Shown: one piece after another, positions 15,532 through 25,036 of the stretch
Layout: the number at the start of each line of letters is the position of its first letter
Position numbering within the stretch: the stretch's first letter is position 1
Source: Capnocytophaga gingivalis ATCC 33624
GTDB lineage: Bacteria > Bacteroidota > Bacteroidia > Flavobacteriales > Flavobacteriaceae
Length of the DNA: 43,500 nucleotides
Direction of reading: 5' to 3'
Assembly (NCBI RefSeq): GCF_000174755.1
Contig: NZ_ACLQ01000026.1
Span: forward strand, 1 to 43,500
Notes under the pieces: model-generated
Database searches by the model: none
Seen by the model: the letters and a program-made list of their open reading frames with translations, nothing else
What the model was told of the DNA's origin: nothing
Made by a program: the position numbers and the translations under genes

Positions 15532-16887
15532 GCTCAAAATACAGCTAACAAAGTAGAGAAATACAAAATAAATCCTGCTATAAATGATGAGTTCAAAAAA
15601 CCTCTTTTAGGAAAGGTAAAAACTATGCATACTGCCCATTATTTTATAGAGTATAATAAATATGACACTATAAAAAAGGAGCTTTTTGATAATAATTATA
15701 CTTATGGCTTTGATAAAGAAGGAAGAGAAATTCTATTTATCAAATATGATATGCACGGCAATATAAGTAGCAAATATGAAAGGAGATACAACGAAAAAGA
15801 TAGTCTTATTTATCTAAGAGAATTTATATGGGGAGAAAACTTTGGAACTTATATAGAAGAAAAATCTTATTTCTATAATCCATTAGGACTATTACAAGAA
15901 TTAAAAGGTTATAGTCTTAAAGAAAGTGATCCCCTTTCTCTTTACCGAGAGCTATACAAATATAATGACAAGCAACAGCTCTTAGAAAGTCATTATTACA
16001 ACAAAGATACACTCACAGAAACTGCTATCTATTCTTATAATAACAAGGGAAAGCTTATAAAGAAGCTTGATTATTCAAAAGGAAAATTACGCTCTGAATA
16101 CAAACTTGAATATGATGAAAGAGACAACCTTATCAAAAAAGATTATTATTTTACACAATTCTCTATCAGTCAAAAAAGTATCACTAAGTACCAATATGAT
16201 GACCAGAACAGACTTATCTTGGCTACAGAAAATATAGATGGAGATGAGAATATTCTCATTAAGAACATTTATAAAGACAACTTACCTATAGAAATTTATG
16301 AGAAGAATAGAAGTGGAGACGAAATACATATATTTTATCATTATAAAGACAACCAACTTATAGAAGAAAAATCTACCAGATTTTTTAATGGACATTATTA
16401 CAGTACTACTAAAGAAAAAATACAATATGATGAAAAATGTCGTATAAAGAAATTCTATGATTATGAAGGAAAAGAAATAGCAAGAACTTATATTCATTAT
16501 TATGATGATAAGGATAGAATAATAAAAACAGAACTATTATACAGCAATAATAAAAAAGAATATTGGACAAATAGTTATGATATGGCTAATAATCTTACAA
16601 AAACTATTTATAATAATAATAAAGAAGCCGATAAAGATATTTATAGATATGACAAAAACAATAACTTACTCTCTAAAATAATTTATAAAGGAAATAAAGA
16701 AGTATATAAAGTACTTTATACTTATGACAAAGATAATAACTTACTTTCTAAAACAACTTACAAAGGAAATAAAGCAATAGAAAAAACATTTTATACTTAT
16801 GATAGCTATCAAAATCTTATCAAAATAGAAAAATATAATAACGGAAAGAACTATATCTACGAAAGAACTTTTACCTATTACGAATAA
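15484..16887 (+). CDS. Secreted YD-repeat (Rhs-like) protein 4 of array
   Basis: At 467 residues this is the longest member. The signal peptide MKQLLIPFLFFCITIVAQ and NTANKVEKYKI are followed by PLLGKVKTMHTAHY and about fourteen YD-type units. Near the end, a 25-residue unit (YDKNNNLLSKIIYKGNK, then YDKDNNLLSKTTYKGNK) is present once more than in gene 3, which explains part of the extra length. The C-terminus is YIYERTFTYYE. The spacers on both sides are 14 nt. The repeats predict an elongated beta structure outside the cytoplasm. The function is not known. Confidence 0.85.
   Translation: MKQLLIPFLFFCITIVAQNTANKVEKYKINPAINDEFKKPLLGKVKTMHTAHYFIEYNKYDTIKKELFDNNYTYGFDKEGREILFIKYDMHGNISSKYERRYNEKDSLIYLREFIWGENFGTYIEEKSYFYNPLGLLQELKGYSLKESDPLSLYRELYKYNDKQQLLESHYYNKDTLTETAIYSYNNKGKLIKKLDYSKGKLRSEYKLEYDERDNLIKKDYYFTQFSISQKSITKYQYDDQNRLILATENIDGDENILIKNIYKDNLPIEIYEKNRSGDEIHIFYHYKDNQLIEEKSTRFFNGHYYSTTKEKIQYDEKCRIKKFYDYEGKEIARTYIHYYDDKDRIIKTELLYSNNKKEYWTNSYDMANNLTKTIYNNNKEADKDIYRYDKNNNLLSKIIYKGNKEVYKVLYTYDKDNNLLSKTTYKGNKAIEKTFYTYDSYQNLIKIEKYNNGKNYIYERTFTYYE
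16648..16872 (+). repeat. 75-bp in-frame repeat inside YD gene 4 (three units)
   Basis: TAT codons opening the YD units lie at 16648, 16723 and 16798, exactly 75 bp apart. The first two units are closely similar in DNA. Gene 3 has one unit fewer at the same place, so one unit was gained or lost. Confidence 0.75.
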
Positions 16888-16901
16888 AATATTTTAATAC
16901 T

Positions 16902-18098
16902 ATGAAACATTTTTTATTTATCTTATTATTTTATTTTTCTTCTTGTTTTTATGTATCTCTTCTGTCTCAAGAAGATGACCCTAATAGATATACTAACGAA
17001 CATCTTAGAAACTTAGGTATTACTCCTCAAGGGAAAGTAAAATCAGTAGAGAAATTTATTTATCACTATGACACTAAAAATGGGAAAGAGGCAAAGATAT
17101 TCCCTAAAAATGCCAAAGTAGAACGCATGCCCGTACACAGCCGATACGTCTTTGATAAAAAGGGAAATATCATAGAATTTTATAACTACTATACCGATGG
17201 AAAACTTTTCCAAAAGATATTTTACCAATACAACACGGACAATCTACTTACAAAAGCTGATGAATACAAATACATAGAAGAAAACAATCCCCAGCTCACA
17301 GAAGAAGAAATTTTCTACGAGGGAAAAGTAATGATCTCTAAAAAATACAAGATTGATGGTATTTTATCTAAAGTAGAAATGTTATTTGATAAAAACAAAA
17401 GGAAAAAAGCTATTTTGGAATACAGAAATGATACACTTATCAATAAAAAGAAGTATTCCTATAATAGTAAAGGGAATATTACACACGAAAAAAACAAATC
17501 TACCAGTCTTTTAAGTGATGAAGCTAATGAGACTTGGTATAAATATACTAAAGAAGGTACACTAGTTGCTGAAAAGAAAGAATGCTATTCTATGTTTTGC
17601 TTTTATACTACTTACCAATATTTATCCAATGGTGAAGTATATGAAGAGACTACCTATACAACACCTTTACACGATGATAAAGATATCTCTGATAAGAAAA
17701 CAAAATACTACATCTATGACTCCAAAGGAGCTATAGTAGAGATACAAATATACAAAGGAAAAGAATTTCGTTCCTATCATTGTATTGAAAATGACAAGGA
17801 AGTAGAAAGTTATAGTTATTTTCTAGAAGGAGAGGTTAGAAAGACTCTTTTTTCTTACAATAAGGATAACCAACTTATCAAGGAAGAAAATTTTGATTTA
17901 CTCAATGGAAATTTTATTTCTGGAACGTATTATACATATGATGAGAAAGGAAATTTGCTACAAATAAGTGATAAACCTACTTCCTCTCCTAATAGAACAA
18001 TTTACCACTATGACAAATACAATAACTGTACAGAGGAAATCTATTACAAGAATAATAAGCGTGCTGCCGTTGTAGAAAGAATATTCACCTATTATTAA
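16902..18098 (+). CDS. Secreted YD-repeat (Rhs-like) protein 5 of array
   Basis: This 398-residue protein is the last and one of the most diverged of the array. Its signal peptide, MKHFLFILLFYFSSCFYVSLLSQ, differs from the others, but the spacer before it is nearly the same 14 nt. PQGKVKSVEKFIYHY matches the GKVK block of its neighbours. YD-type units such as YVFDKKGNIIEFYNYY, YTYDEKGNLLQISDK and YHYDKYNNCTEEIYY follow, and it ends in VERIFTYY. The SSC in the signal region is not a proper lipobox. The function is not known. Confidence 0.84.
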   Translation: MKHFLFILLFYFSSCFYVSLLSQEDDPNRYTNEHLRNLGITPQGKVKSVEKFIYHYDTKNGKEAKIFPKNAKVERMPVHSRYVFDKKGNIIEFYNYYTDGKLFQKIFYQYNTDNLLTKADEYKYIEENNPQLTEEEIFYEGKVMISKKYKIDGILSKVEMLFDKNKRKKAILEYRNDTLINKKKYSYNSKGNITHEKNKSTSLLSDEANETWYKYTKEGTLVAEKKECYSMFCFYTTYQYLSNGEVYEETTYTTPLHDDKDISDKKTKYYIYDSKGAIVEIQIYKGKEFRSYHCIENDKEVESYSYFLEGEVRKTLFSYNKDNQLIKEENFDLLNGNFISGTYYTYDEKGNLLQISDKPTSSPNRTIYHYDKYNNCTEEIYYKNNKRAAVVERIFTYY

Positions 18099-18109
18099 TG
18101 ACTAATGAC
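18096..18109. repeat. 7-bp-period repeat (2 units) after the YD array
   Basis: TAATGAC occurs twice in a row, starting at the stop codon of YD gene 5. Confidence 0.5.
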
Positions 18110-18123
18110 AAGAGGCTTCCCTT

Positions 18124-18483
18124 CTACTTATCAAAGACAAATGCTAAAAAGCATCCTGTAGCATAGCAAAGAATATCTTCAAAAGAGAAATAATTTCCTA
18201 GCAGAATATACCCAAGGGTACCTTTGCCAAAGCCAAAGAAAGCTGCCAGTTTAAAGTATTGTAGTATCTCTACAAATACGGCAAAGCAGAAAATCCCTAT
18301 AAGTAATTTCTTGGTGTTCTTGATATGAAAAAAAGCTCTAATAAAACAATAGATGAGTATTACTACCAAAATATCTCCTAAGTATGCCCTTACAAAGGGA
18401 ACACTCTTGAATACAGTGGCTATGGCTACCTCTACCAAAAAGATAATTAGGGCAGCGAAGAAGTATTTGGAATTGAATTTCAT
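18124..18483 (-). CDS. DUF2809-family membrane protein
   Basis: This 119-residue protein has four predicted membrane helices and the DUF2809 pattern: FVRAYLGDILVVILIYCFI, FAVFVEILQYF and YFSFEDILCYATGC. The acidic residues within helices (GD, EILQ, ED) are characteristic of this VanZ-like family, whose role is unknown. Its start overlaps the stop of the Nudix gene by 4 nt, so the two form one transcript. It converges with the YD array 25 nt away. Confidence 0.8.
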   Translation of the reverse strand: MKFNSKYFFAALIIFLVEVAIATVFKSVPFVRAYLGDILVVILIYCFIRAFFHIKNTKKLLIGIFCFAVFVEILQYFKLAAFFGFGKGTLGYILLGNYFSFEDILCYATGCFLAFVFDK

Positions 18484-18995
18484 TGGTTTAAGTAATATTT
18501 TTCAATGACTGTTTTTACAGAGACAAAACCTATTTTACCTAAGTCTATTTCAGATATGGGAATCCATTGTAAAGACTTGATTTCATCTTCCGCTCTTACA
18601 GAAACAGGGACATCCAAAGGACATTCATAAAAAATATCCATAGTACGATAAGGAATATTTTTGTACAAATAGTGATTGGGCTGGGTAGTAAGGTATTTTA
18701 GCTGATTAGATACTATCTGCAAACCCAATTCCTCATTTACTTCACGACAAACAGCGGCTTCGGCATTCTCATCAGGATCTATAAATCCCCCAGGTAAGTC
18801 AAGCTTGCCCTTGTCTGGGTCTATATTGCGCACTGTAAAAAGGATTTCATCCTTACGCCTAAAGATAACCGCTACTGCAGCAGCTATATTGTGATAATAC
18901 ACAAAGCCACATTGGTGACAAAGAAAACGTACCAAGCGAGGAAACTCGACATCTGTGCTGCCACAATGAGGACAATAGGTAAAAATATTCTCCAT
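18480..18995 (-). CDS. Nudix hydrolase with N-terminal zinc ribbon
   Basis: This 171-residue protein starts with a zinc ribbon (YCPHCG and FLCHQCG) and continues with a Nudix fold. The Nudix box is GGFIDPDENAEAAVCREVNEELGL in shape: G-x5-E-x7-REVxEELGL, complete. The layout resembles NudC-like or ADP-ribose/NADH pyrophosphatases, but the substrate cannot be told. A TACCTTTG -7 element lies about 20 nt upstream. DUF2809 follows with a 4-nt overlap. Confidence 0.9.
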   Translation of the reverse strand: MENIFTYCPHCGSTDVEFPRLVRFLCHQCGFVYYHNIAAAVAVIFRRKDEILFTVRNIDPDKGKLDLPGGFIDPDENAEAAVCREVNEELGLQIVSNQLKYLTTQPNHYLYKNIPYRTMDIFYECPLDVPVSVRAEDEIKSLQWIPISEIDLGKIGFVSVKTVIEKYYLNQ

Positions 18996-19015
18996 GATTA
19001 CTCATTTTACAAGGA

Positions 19016-19023
19016 CAAAGGTA
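19016..19023 (-). promoter_or_regulatory. -7 promoter element of the Nudix/DUF2809 pair
   Basis: TACCTTTG on the minus strand fits TAnnTTTG and lies 21 nt before the Nudix ATG. No TTG was found at the expected spacing. Confidence 0.4.
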
Positions 19024-19094
19024 GTAAAAATTGCACATATAAACACACAGAAAAAGAAAAATCATTTTATAGTCCAAAAGTCATTATTTTTTTG

Positions 19095-19102
19095 TATATT
19101 TG
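19095..19102 (+). promoter_or_regulatory. -7 promoter element of comM
   Basis: TATATTTG fits TAnnTTTG exactly and ends 36 nt before the comM ATG at 19139. No -33 TTG is seen at the usual distance. Confidence 0.45.
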
Positions 19103-19138
19103 CTCTGCACAAAAATTATCTATTCAAAAACAAAGATC

Positions 19139-20680
19139 ATGTTAGTAAAGATCTATGGCAGTGCTGTTTATGGTGTAGAAGCCATCACTATTACCATTGA
19201 AGTAAATATAGATAAGGGTGTAGGCTATCACTTAGTAGGTCTCCCAGACAATGCCATCAAGGAGAGTAACTACCGCATAGAAGCCGCCCTACACAACAAC
19301 CAATATAAAATCCCAGGAAAGAAAATCACCATCAATATGGCTCCTGCCGATATGCGCAAGGAGGGCTCGGCGTATGACCTAAGTTTTGCTATAGGAATTT
19401 TAGCTGCTAACGGACAGATACAATGTGAGGAGATAGAGCGATATATCATCATGGGAGAACTCTCTCTGGATGGCAGCCTGCAACCCATCAAAGGGGCACT
19501 CCCTATTGCCATACAAGCCAGAAAGGAAGGGTTCAAGGGCTTTATTCTACCTATACAGAATGCCAAAGAAGCCGCTATTGTGAACAACTTAGAGGTATAT
19601 GGAGCAGAGAATATCAAGCAGGTTATAGACTTTCTCAATGGAGAAAATACCCTCCAGCGAGTGGAGATCAATACCCGTGAGGAGTTTTTCAAACATGTAG
19701 AGACCCCTGAGTTTGACTTTGCCGATGTAAAAGGCCAAGAGAGTGTCAAGCGGTGTATGGAGATTGCTGCAGCGGGTGGGCATAACATCATACTGATAGG
19801 CCCTCCAGGTTCAGGAAAGACGATGCTCGCTAAGCGCCTTCCTGGCATACTTCCGCCTATGACCCTACAAGAAGCCTTAGAAACCACTAAAATTCATAGT
19901 GTAGTAGGGCGGGTAAAGGACAACGGACTTATCTGTCAGCGCCCTTTTCGTAGTCCGCACCATACTATTTCGGACGTGGCACTGGTAGGAGGGGGCAGCT
20001 ATCCCCAGCCTGGGGAAATCTCCTTGGCACACAATGGTGTGCTCTTTTTGGACGAACTGCCAGAATTCAAGCGTAGTGTATTGGAAGTGATGCGCCAACC
20101 TTTGGAGGACAGGGAGGTTACCATCTCACGTACTAAGTTCTCCATCACCTATCCCGCTTCGTTCATGTTGGTCGCCAGTATGAACCCTTCACCCAGTGGT
20201 TACTTCAATGACCCTGACGCGCCTATGACCAGCTCTCCTGCCGAGATGCAGCGCTACTTGAGCAAAATCTCAGGCCCCTTGCTTGATCGTATAGACATTC
20301 ATATAGAAGTGAATCCAGTACCCTTTGAGAAACTTTCTCAACGGGAAAAAGCAGAAAGCAGCACCTCTATCCGTGAACGGGTGATACAAGCTCGAGAGAT
20401 ACAAACACAGCGGTTTGCCCAGTACGAACACATCCACTACAATGCCCAGATGGGGAGCAAACAGATCAGGGAATATTGCCATGTAGAAGAAGCCTCCTTA
20501 GCTATGCTCAAGAAGGCAATGGAGCGACTAAGCCTCTCGGCACGTGCCTACGACCGTATCCTTAAGGTAGCCCGTACCATAGCCGATTTGGAAGGTAGTG
20601 AAAGCATTAAGGAATACCATATAGGAGAGGCCATCCAGTACCGAAGTTTGGATCGTGAAGGTTGGTTAGGAGGACTTTAG
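19139..20680 (+). CDS. comM: YifB/ComM-family Mg-chelatase-like AAA+ ATPase
   Basis: The start at 19139 gives [15 protein letters not shown], the conserved beginning. Residues 1-170 are a Lon-like domain, followed by an AAA+ module with Walker [17 protein letters not shown] and Walker [11 protein letters not shown], then a C-terminal helical part [20 protein letters not shown]. The length, 513 residues, is typical. In naturally transformable bacteria ComM is a hexameric helicase that drives branch migration of incoming DNA. It converges with the SGNH gene, with a 12-nt gap. Confidence 0.95.
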   Translation: MLVKIYGSAVYGVEAITITIEVNIDKGVGYHLVGLPDNAIKESNYRIEAALHNNQYKIPGKKITINMAPADMRKEGSAYDLSFAIGILAANGQIQCEEIERYIIMGELSLDGSLQPIKGALPIAIQARKEGFKGFILPIQNAKEAAIVNNLEVYGAENIKQVIDFLNGENTLQRVEINTREEFFKHVETPEFDFADVKGQESVKRCMEIAAAGGHNIILIGPPGSGKTMLAKRLPGILPPMTLQEALETTKIHSVVGRVKDNGLICQRPFRSPHHTISDVALVGGGSYPQPGEISLAHNGVLFLDELPEFKRSVLEVMRQPLEDREVTISRTKFSITYPASFMLVASMNPSPSGYFNDPDAPMTSSPAEMQRYLSKISGPLLDRIDIHIEVNPVPFEKLSQREKAESSTSIRERVIQAREIQTQRFAQYEHIHYNAQMGSKQIREYCHVEEASLAMLKKAMERLSLSARAYDRILKVARTIADLEGSESIKEYHIGEAIQYRSLDREGWLGGL

Positions 20681-20692
20681 CAAGTGAGAAAG

Positions 20693-22216
20693 CTATTTTT
20701 TGTACATTTCAACAGGTTGTACACTGAGCAAGTCCTCTACAAGATTCTGAAACAACAGCTGTGCTATACGTTCAGTTCCTTTATCTGAAAAATGTACCAA
20801 ATCACTGGCAGCCATACGGTTATCATACCATATTTTCATAGAGTTTTTTCCACCCATTGCCTCATACATACTGAAGAAAGCAAAGCCATTTTCGGCGGCT
20901 TGTTTTTTCATTTCTGCTACCAGCTCAGGGATAATATCATAGGTAGTTTTGCTACTTCTACGGAGCATATCACTTGGCCCTATGAGCAAAAAGAGAGCAT
21001 CAGGATTGCGCTTCTGTACCCATTGCATATTGGTAATAATACGTTTTACACTGGGAACTACCTTATTCTTGGTAAGATAAGGAACAAGATTCCCACCAAA
21101 CTGGAAAATAATAATATCCGGTTTAAGCTCTCGGCTCATCGCATCATAAGTATCTTGTATACGTGTAAAATGGAAGCCAGAATCTCCACGTGTGGGAATA
21201 TTATCAACTTGTACTCCCTGAGCACTCCCGACAGTTACCCCATAGAAATCAGGACTTTTGGTGCCAGAAAACTGAAATCTAAGCTTCTTCGGAGTGGCTG
21301 AGAGGTGAAGCTTATAGGCATGATAAGCACCATCGGCTATAAGTGTATCCTTCTTTATCTCTGTATTATTTTCATAGACTGTAACTAAAACAGGAACTGT
21401 ACAATTACCATAGTGAACAGAAATATCTGTATATTGGCTCAGTGTAGGATAGTAGGAATAAGAGGGCGAAATAGTAAAAGAAGCTGTCTTTAGCCCAGCT
21501 GTTTCTCCACGAGCTGGTGCAAAACGACATACATTGGCATAGAGCCCATATTGGTTATTTGTCAAAAGATCTTTATTCTTACGCTGTTCAGCATTAAAGA
21601 GGGCATATCGATACCAATTTCCAGAAGTTTGCTCTATAATACTATGCTGTCCATAAGGCATCTTAATGGGGAAATACCCCGGTCCTGTCCCCCCATAGAG
21701 TAGCTGCAGGCCATTGCGCAAATAGGCTGTAATACGGTCTCCTTCTATTTTGGAATCTCCATAATGTAAAATACGACATGAAGGTTGGCTAAGCTTCTGG
21801 TGGAGCTTCTTAACAAAATCTCTTGGCGGATTAGGATAATATATCTGCCCCTCTACATTGCTCACAAGTTTAGGATTCCCGCCTTCCAAGAACACACCTA
21901 TGGAATCTCTTAGCTGGGTCATATCCTCTGGAAAGACAAACGTTTTTGTATTGAATTGACCGGTTGCCAGAGTATCCTTTTTAGAAGTATTCTCTGGTGA
22001 TTTCCCTTGTATAATGGCCATAGCCTTATCATTCTTGATGGCCTCTGTATGAGAGAATATATCCCAAAAGGTAGGGTATTTTAACTGAAAACTACCTATC
22101 TTTATTCCATGGGCAACCTCATTCTCTTCGTCCATATATTCATGACTGAGAAAGGTAAGCCATAGAAGAGATACCAAGACACTAATCATAAAGATTACTA
22201 TTTTTTTAGGGGACAT
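20693..22216 (-). CDS. Membrane-anchored SGNH/GDSL hydrolase-like protein
   Basis: The start is set at 22216 (MSPKKIVIFMISVLVSLLWL), which gives one N-terminal membrane anchor and a 507-residue protein facing the periplasm. The SGNH elements are HYGDSKIEGDR (nucleophile Ser), FQFGGNL (oxyanion Gly/Asn block) and DLVHFSDKG (Asp-x-x-His). A beta-rich domain is inserted between the first two. Such proteins remove or transfer acetyl groups on cell-wall or exported polysaccharides. No MBOAT partner is nearby, so the substrate is open. Confidence 0.82.
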   Translation of the reverse strand: MSPKKIVIFMISVLVSLLWLTFLSHEYMDEENEVAHGIKIGSFQLKYPTFWDIFSHTEAIKNDKAMAIIQGKSPENTSKKDTLATGQFNTKTFVFPEDMTQLRDSIGVFLEGGNPKLVSNVEGQIYYPNPPRDFVKKLHQKLSQPSCRILHYGDSKIEGDRITAYLRNGLQLLYGGTGPGYFPIKMPYGQHSIIEQTSGNWYRYALFNAEQRKNKDLLTNNQYGLYANVCRFAPARGETAGLKTASFTISPSYSYYPTLSQYTDISVHYGNCTVPVLVTVYENNTEIKKDTLIADGAYHAYKLHLSATPKKLRFQFSGTKSPDFYGVTVGSAQGVQVDNIPTRGDSGFHFTRIQDTYDAMSRELKPDIIIFQFGGNLVPYLTKNKVVPSVKRIITNMQWVQKRNPDALFLLIGPSDMLRRSSKTTYDIIPELVAEMKKQAAENGFAFFSMYEAMGGKNSMKIWYDNRMAASDLVHFSDKGTERIAQLLFQNLVEDLLSVQPVEMYKK

Positions 22217-22238
22217 GTATGCTTCTTTTTTTCGGGTG

Positions 22239-22246
22239 CAAATATA
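22239..22246 (-). promoter_or_regulatory. -7 promoter element of the SGNH gene
   Basis: TATATTTG on the minus strand lies 22 nt before the preferred ATG at 22216. It argues against the upstream in-frame ATG at 22261. No clear -33 TTG was found. Confidence 0.4.
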
Positions 22247-22292
22247 GGAATAAAAATACAATCATAGGGGAACGGCTTTGTTTTTTAATCAA

Positions 22293-25028
22293 TTACTTTT
22301 CAACAAAAGGAAGTTCTGGATCATATATTTCTTTAAGTAGTTCGATCAATTTCTGTTCAAATTCTTCACGTACTTGACTATCCACAAGGCTTATTTCCTT
22401 ATCTTTTTGATTTCTAAACCCTATAAATCCCAGTTTCAATCTCCTAAAAGAATAGTTACCTACATATACATTGTCCGCATCTTGTATTATACCCATTTTG
22501 AATAATAGATAAGCATACATCAGCAGTTGAAAGGCTTTTGAATATTTGTAGTCTAATATAAGATTTTCCCAACCTTTATCCGAGAGTTTTACATCTTCCC
22601 TATCCACAATACCGGACTTATAATCCACTATATAAATATCGTTCCCTCGTCGTTCTACGCGGTCAATTGTTCCATTGAAACATATTGGGAAAGGAAATTC
22701 ATCAAACTTTATATCTATCTGTATTTTTTGCTCTACAGAAAGTAATGTTACTACATTTTCAGAGACATTTTTTTCATCTATCGCTAAGAATTTCATTACA
22801 TATTCTTCTATTGTCTGCTGTACAAATATATTTTTCCCAGATATTTCATCATTTTGTTGGTACTCTTTGAATACTATTTCTGTAGTTTCCCTTACTTTTT
22901 TTCTTATTTCATCTATATTCTTCTTAGAAATTATAGAATTTACATAAGGGGTATAAAGTAATTCGAGTATTCTATGTATAATGGTTCCCAAGGAACGATC
23001 CTCTACGATTTCTTCTACTTCTGCCTCATCTCTTATATCTAATATTTGTTGCTGATAGAAATCTATAGGATTTCTTACATAAGTCGTAAGAGAAGAGGGA
23101 GAGAATCCTTTTCTATGTTTGGGATCTATTTTTGTAGCTATAGCAACCAATTTCTCTATAATATTCTTATCTTTTTCGATTTCTATTTGATTTTGTTTTA
23201 TTATTTTCACCTCAGGGAACTTCACTTGAGATCTTATTCTATAATCAGATAACAATTGTAATACGAATCGACTTCTTTCACTTCCTCTGAGACCATCTGT
23301 ATCTGTATTATAGAGCAGTATCGCTCGGTGAGTATGCTGGAGTATTCTATAAAAATAGTAAGAATACATATAGTCCGATTCTTTGTAAGTTGGCAATCCT
23401 AAATTAGCTCTTACATCAAAGGGGATTAACGAATTTACGGCATTCCCTTTAGGAAATATGCCCTCATTCATAGAGGTTATTAGCACATTTTTAAAATGTA
23501 TATTCTGTGCTTCCAACACTCCCATTATTTGCAAACCTCTCAGAGGTTCTCCTCTGAAACTTAACTTCTGTTTCACAAGTAAATCATTATATATATAGTA
23601 CAAAGACTTCACACTATCTATATAATTATATTTTTTTTGCAAATAATGTATCTGGTTGAACAATTCATAGAAATTATATATATACTCTAAGTTTAATACA
23701 TTCTCTTTATCACTTTTTTCTAAAGATTCTTTGATAAAAAACAAGAGTTTTATAACATTTTCTATTAATTTACTTACCGAAATATCCTTTTCATCATCAA
23801 ATAAAAGATTTATAAGCTCCCTATCTTCTTCTTTTACATACAAATCTAAAATTTTCTTATATACATAAGAAAAATTATGCTCATTTATATAAGTTATTGT
23901 ATCTTTTTTATAGTTTTCAGAAAGCAAATTAGTCAAAAAAGGTTGTTCTAATAGTGCTTTTATTTCCTTATGATACCATCTACCAGAGATATATAACTTA
24001 AAATAAGCTGAAATCAAGTCATGTACAGGGGTCTGCTGCAGAGGATACCCCATAGTGATATTGATTGGGAGTTTATTGGTATCTATAGCTTGTAGTAAGG
24101 GAAGTAACATATCACTATCACTAAGCACAATAGCTGTTTGTTCCCATTCCTCCTCAGGGATTTCATCTAAGAGAGTTGTCAGCAGATGTATTTGATTGAC
24201 TTGCTTAGGAGTTCCATATATTTTTATCTCAGGCAAAGTCTTTTCCTCTGTAATCCATTTAGGTTTTCTTTCTCTTTGATAGTACTTCCATCTTTTTAGA
24301 TAATTTTCTATAAAGTATCCTGCACTGTGTTGGTTATTGAGGAAATGCTTTTCTATGTCCCAATAGATATCCGCTTGCATTTCTTCCAGAATATATTGTA
24401 TAATCTTTTCTTGAGCCACACTTAGCGCATTGAAGCCAACAAAAAGGTGTAATTTTTCTTTGTTCGCCTGTCTATAAGCATCAATCTGTTCGTAAGCTAT
24501 TCTCGCGATAAATCCTTGATATCCTTGTTTTTGTTGGTACATCACCTTGTGGATTGCATTGTAGTATGTACCCAAAGTACGCCAGAACTCCAAGTGTCTT
24601 TGCTGCATAGGGGTAAGCTCCTCCCCTACCGACCAATGTTCGACCTCCTTGATTGCCTCCATATAAGGGAATATATCCTTATAGGCAATCAGGTACTGGT
24701 CTATATCACTAAAATCCTTCCACAACATTCGTCCCCAGCCAACAAATTTTTCAAAATCATCGACCTCAGATTCTGTATGTTCCTTATACACCTTATAGAG
24801 TTGAAACAATCCCTGTAAGTCTGGCATCTTCTTTATTCCAGAGATGCGCTCCAAAAGATTGTCTAAAGTAATAAATTCTGGTGATATAGCAGCTTTGTGC
24901 ACTTTTTCTGAGAAAATTTTCCTTAAAAAAAGAGCAGAACGCCTATGAGGGGTTATAAATATAACCTCCCCAGTAGGCGTATCAGCATAGTTTTCTAAAT
25001 AGTCCTCAATAACTTGCTCTAAAAACAT
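22293..25028 (-). CDS. AddB/RexB-like PD-(D/E)XK nuclease
   Basis: This 911-residue cytosolic protein has an inactive-helicase-like N-terminus (VIFITPHRRSALFLRKIF, with no proper Walker A) and a C-terminal RecB-type nuclease. FSPSSLTTYVRNPIDFY, GTIIHRILE, NGTIDRVERRG and YIVDYKSG give the Glu/Asp-Asp-x-Lys catalytic set. It resembles the AddB subunit of the AddAB double-strand-break resection enzyme. The AddA helicase that would normally accompany it is not in this window. The central third is AT-rich and less conserved. Confidence 0.85.
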   Translation of the reverse strand: MFLEQVIEDYLENYADTPTGEVIFITPHRRSALFLRKIFSEKVHKAAISPEFITLDNLLERISGIKKMPDLQGLFQLYKVYKEHTESEVDDFEKFVGWGRMLWKDFSDIDQYLIAYKDIFPYMEAIKEVEHWSVGEELTPMQQRHLEFWRTLGTYYNAIHKVMYQQKQGYQGFIARIAYEQIDAYRQANKEKLHLFVGFNALSVAQEKIIQYILEEMQADIYWDIEKHFLNNQHSAGYFIENYLKRWKYYQRERKPKWITEEKTLPEIKIYGTPKQVNQIHLLTTLLDEIPEEEWEQTAIVLSDSDMLLPLLQAIDTNKLPINITMGYPLQQTPVHDLISAYFKLYISGRWYHKEIKALLEQPFLTNLLSENYKKDTITYINEHNFSYVYKKILDLYVKEEDRELINLLFDDEKDISVSKLIENVIKLLFFIKESLEKSDKENVLNLEYIYNFYELFNQIHYLQKKYNYIDSVKSLYYIYNDLLVKQKLSFRGEPLRGLQIMGVLEAQNIHFKNVLITSMNEGIFPKGNAVNSLIPFDVRANLGLPTYKESDYMYSYYFYRILQHTHRAILLYNTDTDGLRGSERSRFVLQLLSDYRIRSQVKFPEVKIIKQNQIEIEKDKNIIEKLVAIATKIDPKHRKGFSPSSLTTYVRNPIDFYQQQILDIRDEAEVEEIVEDRSLGTIIHRILELLYTPYVNSIISKKNIDEIRKKVRETTEIVFKEYQQNDEISGKNIFVQQTIEEYVMKFLAIDEKNVSENVVTLLSVEQKIQIDIKFDEFPFPICFNGTIDRVERRGNDIYIVDYKSGIVDREDVKLSDKGWENLILDYKYSKAFQLLMYAYLLFKMGIIQDADNVYVGNYSFRRLKLGFIGFRNQKDKEISLVDSQVREEFEQKLIELLKEIYDPELPFVEK

Positions 25029-25036
25029 AACAATTT

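Noticed and set aside
11934-18098. Polymorphic toxin locus with Rhs toxin and immunity genes
   Set aside because: No Rhs core motif, no toxin domain at any C-terminus, and no small immunity gene between members. All end in the same sequence.
11934-18098. Type IX secretion substrates
   Set aside because: No C-terminal sorting domain is visible. The C-termini are short and identical YD ends.
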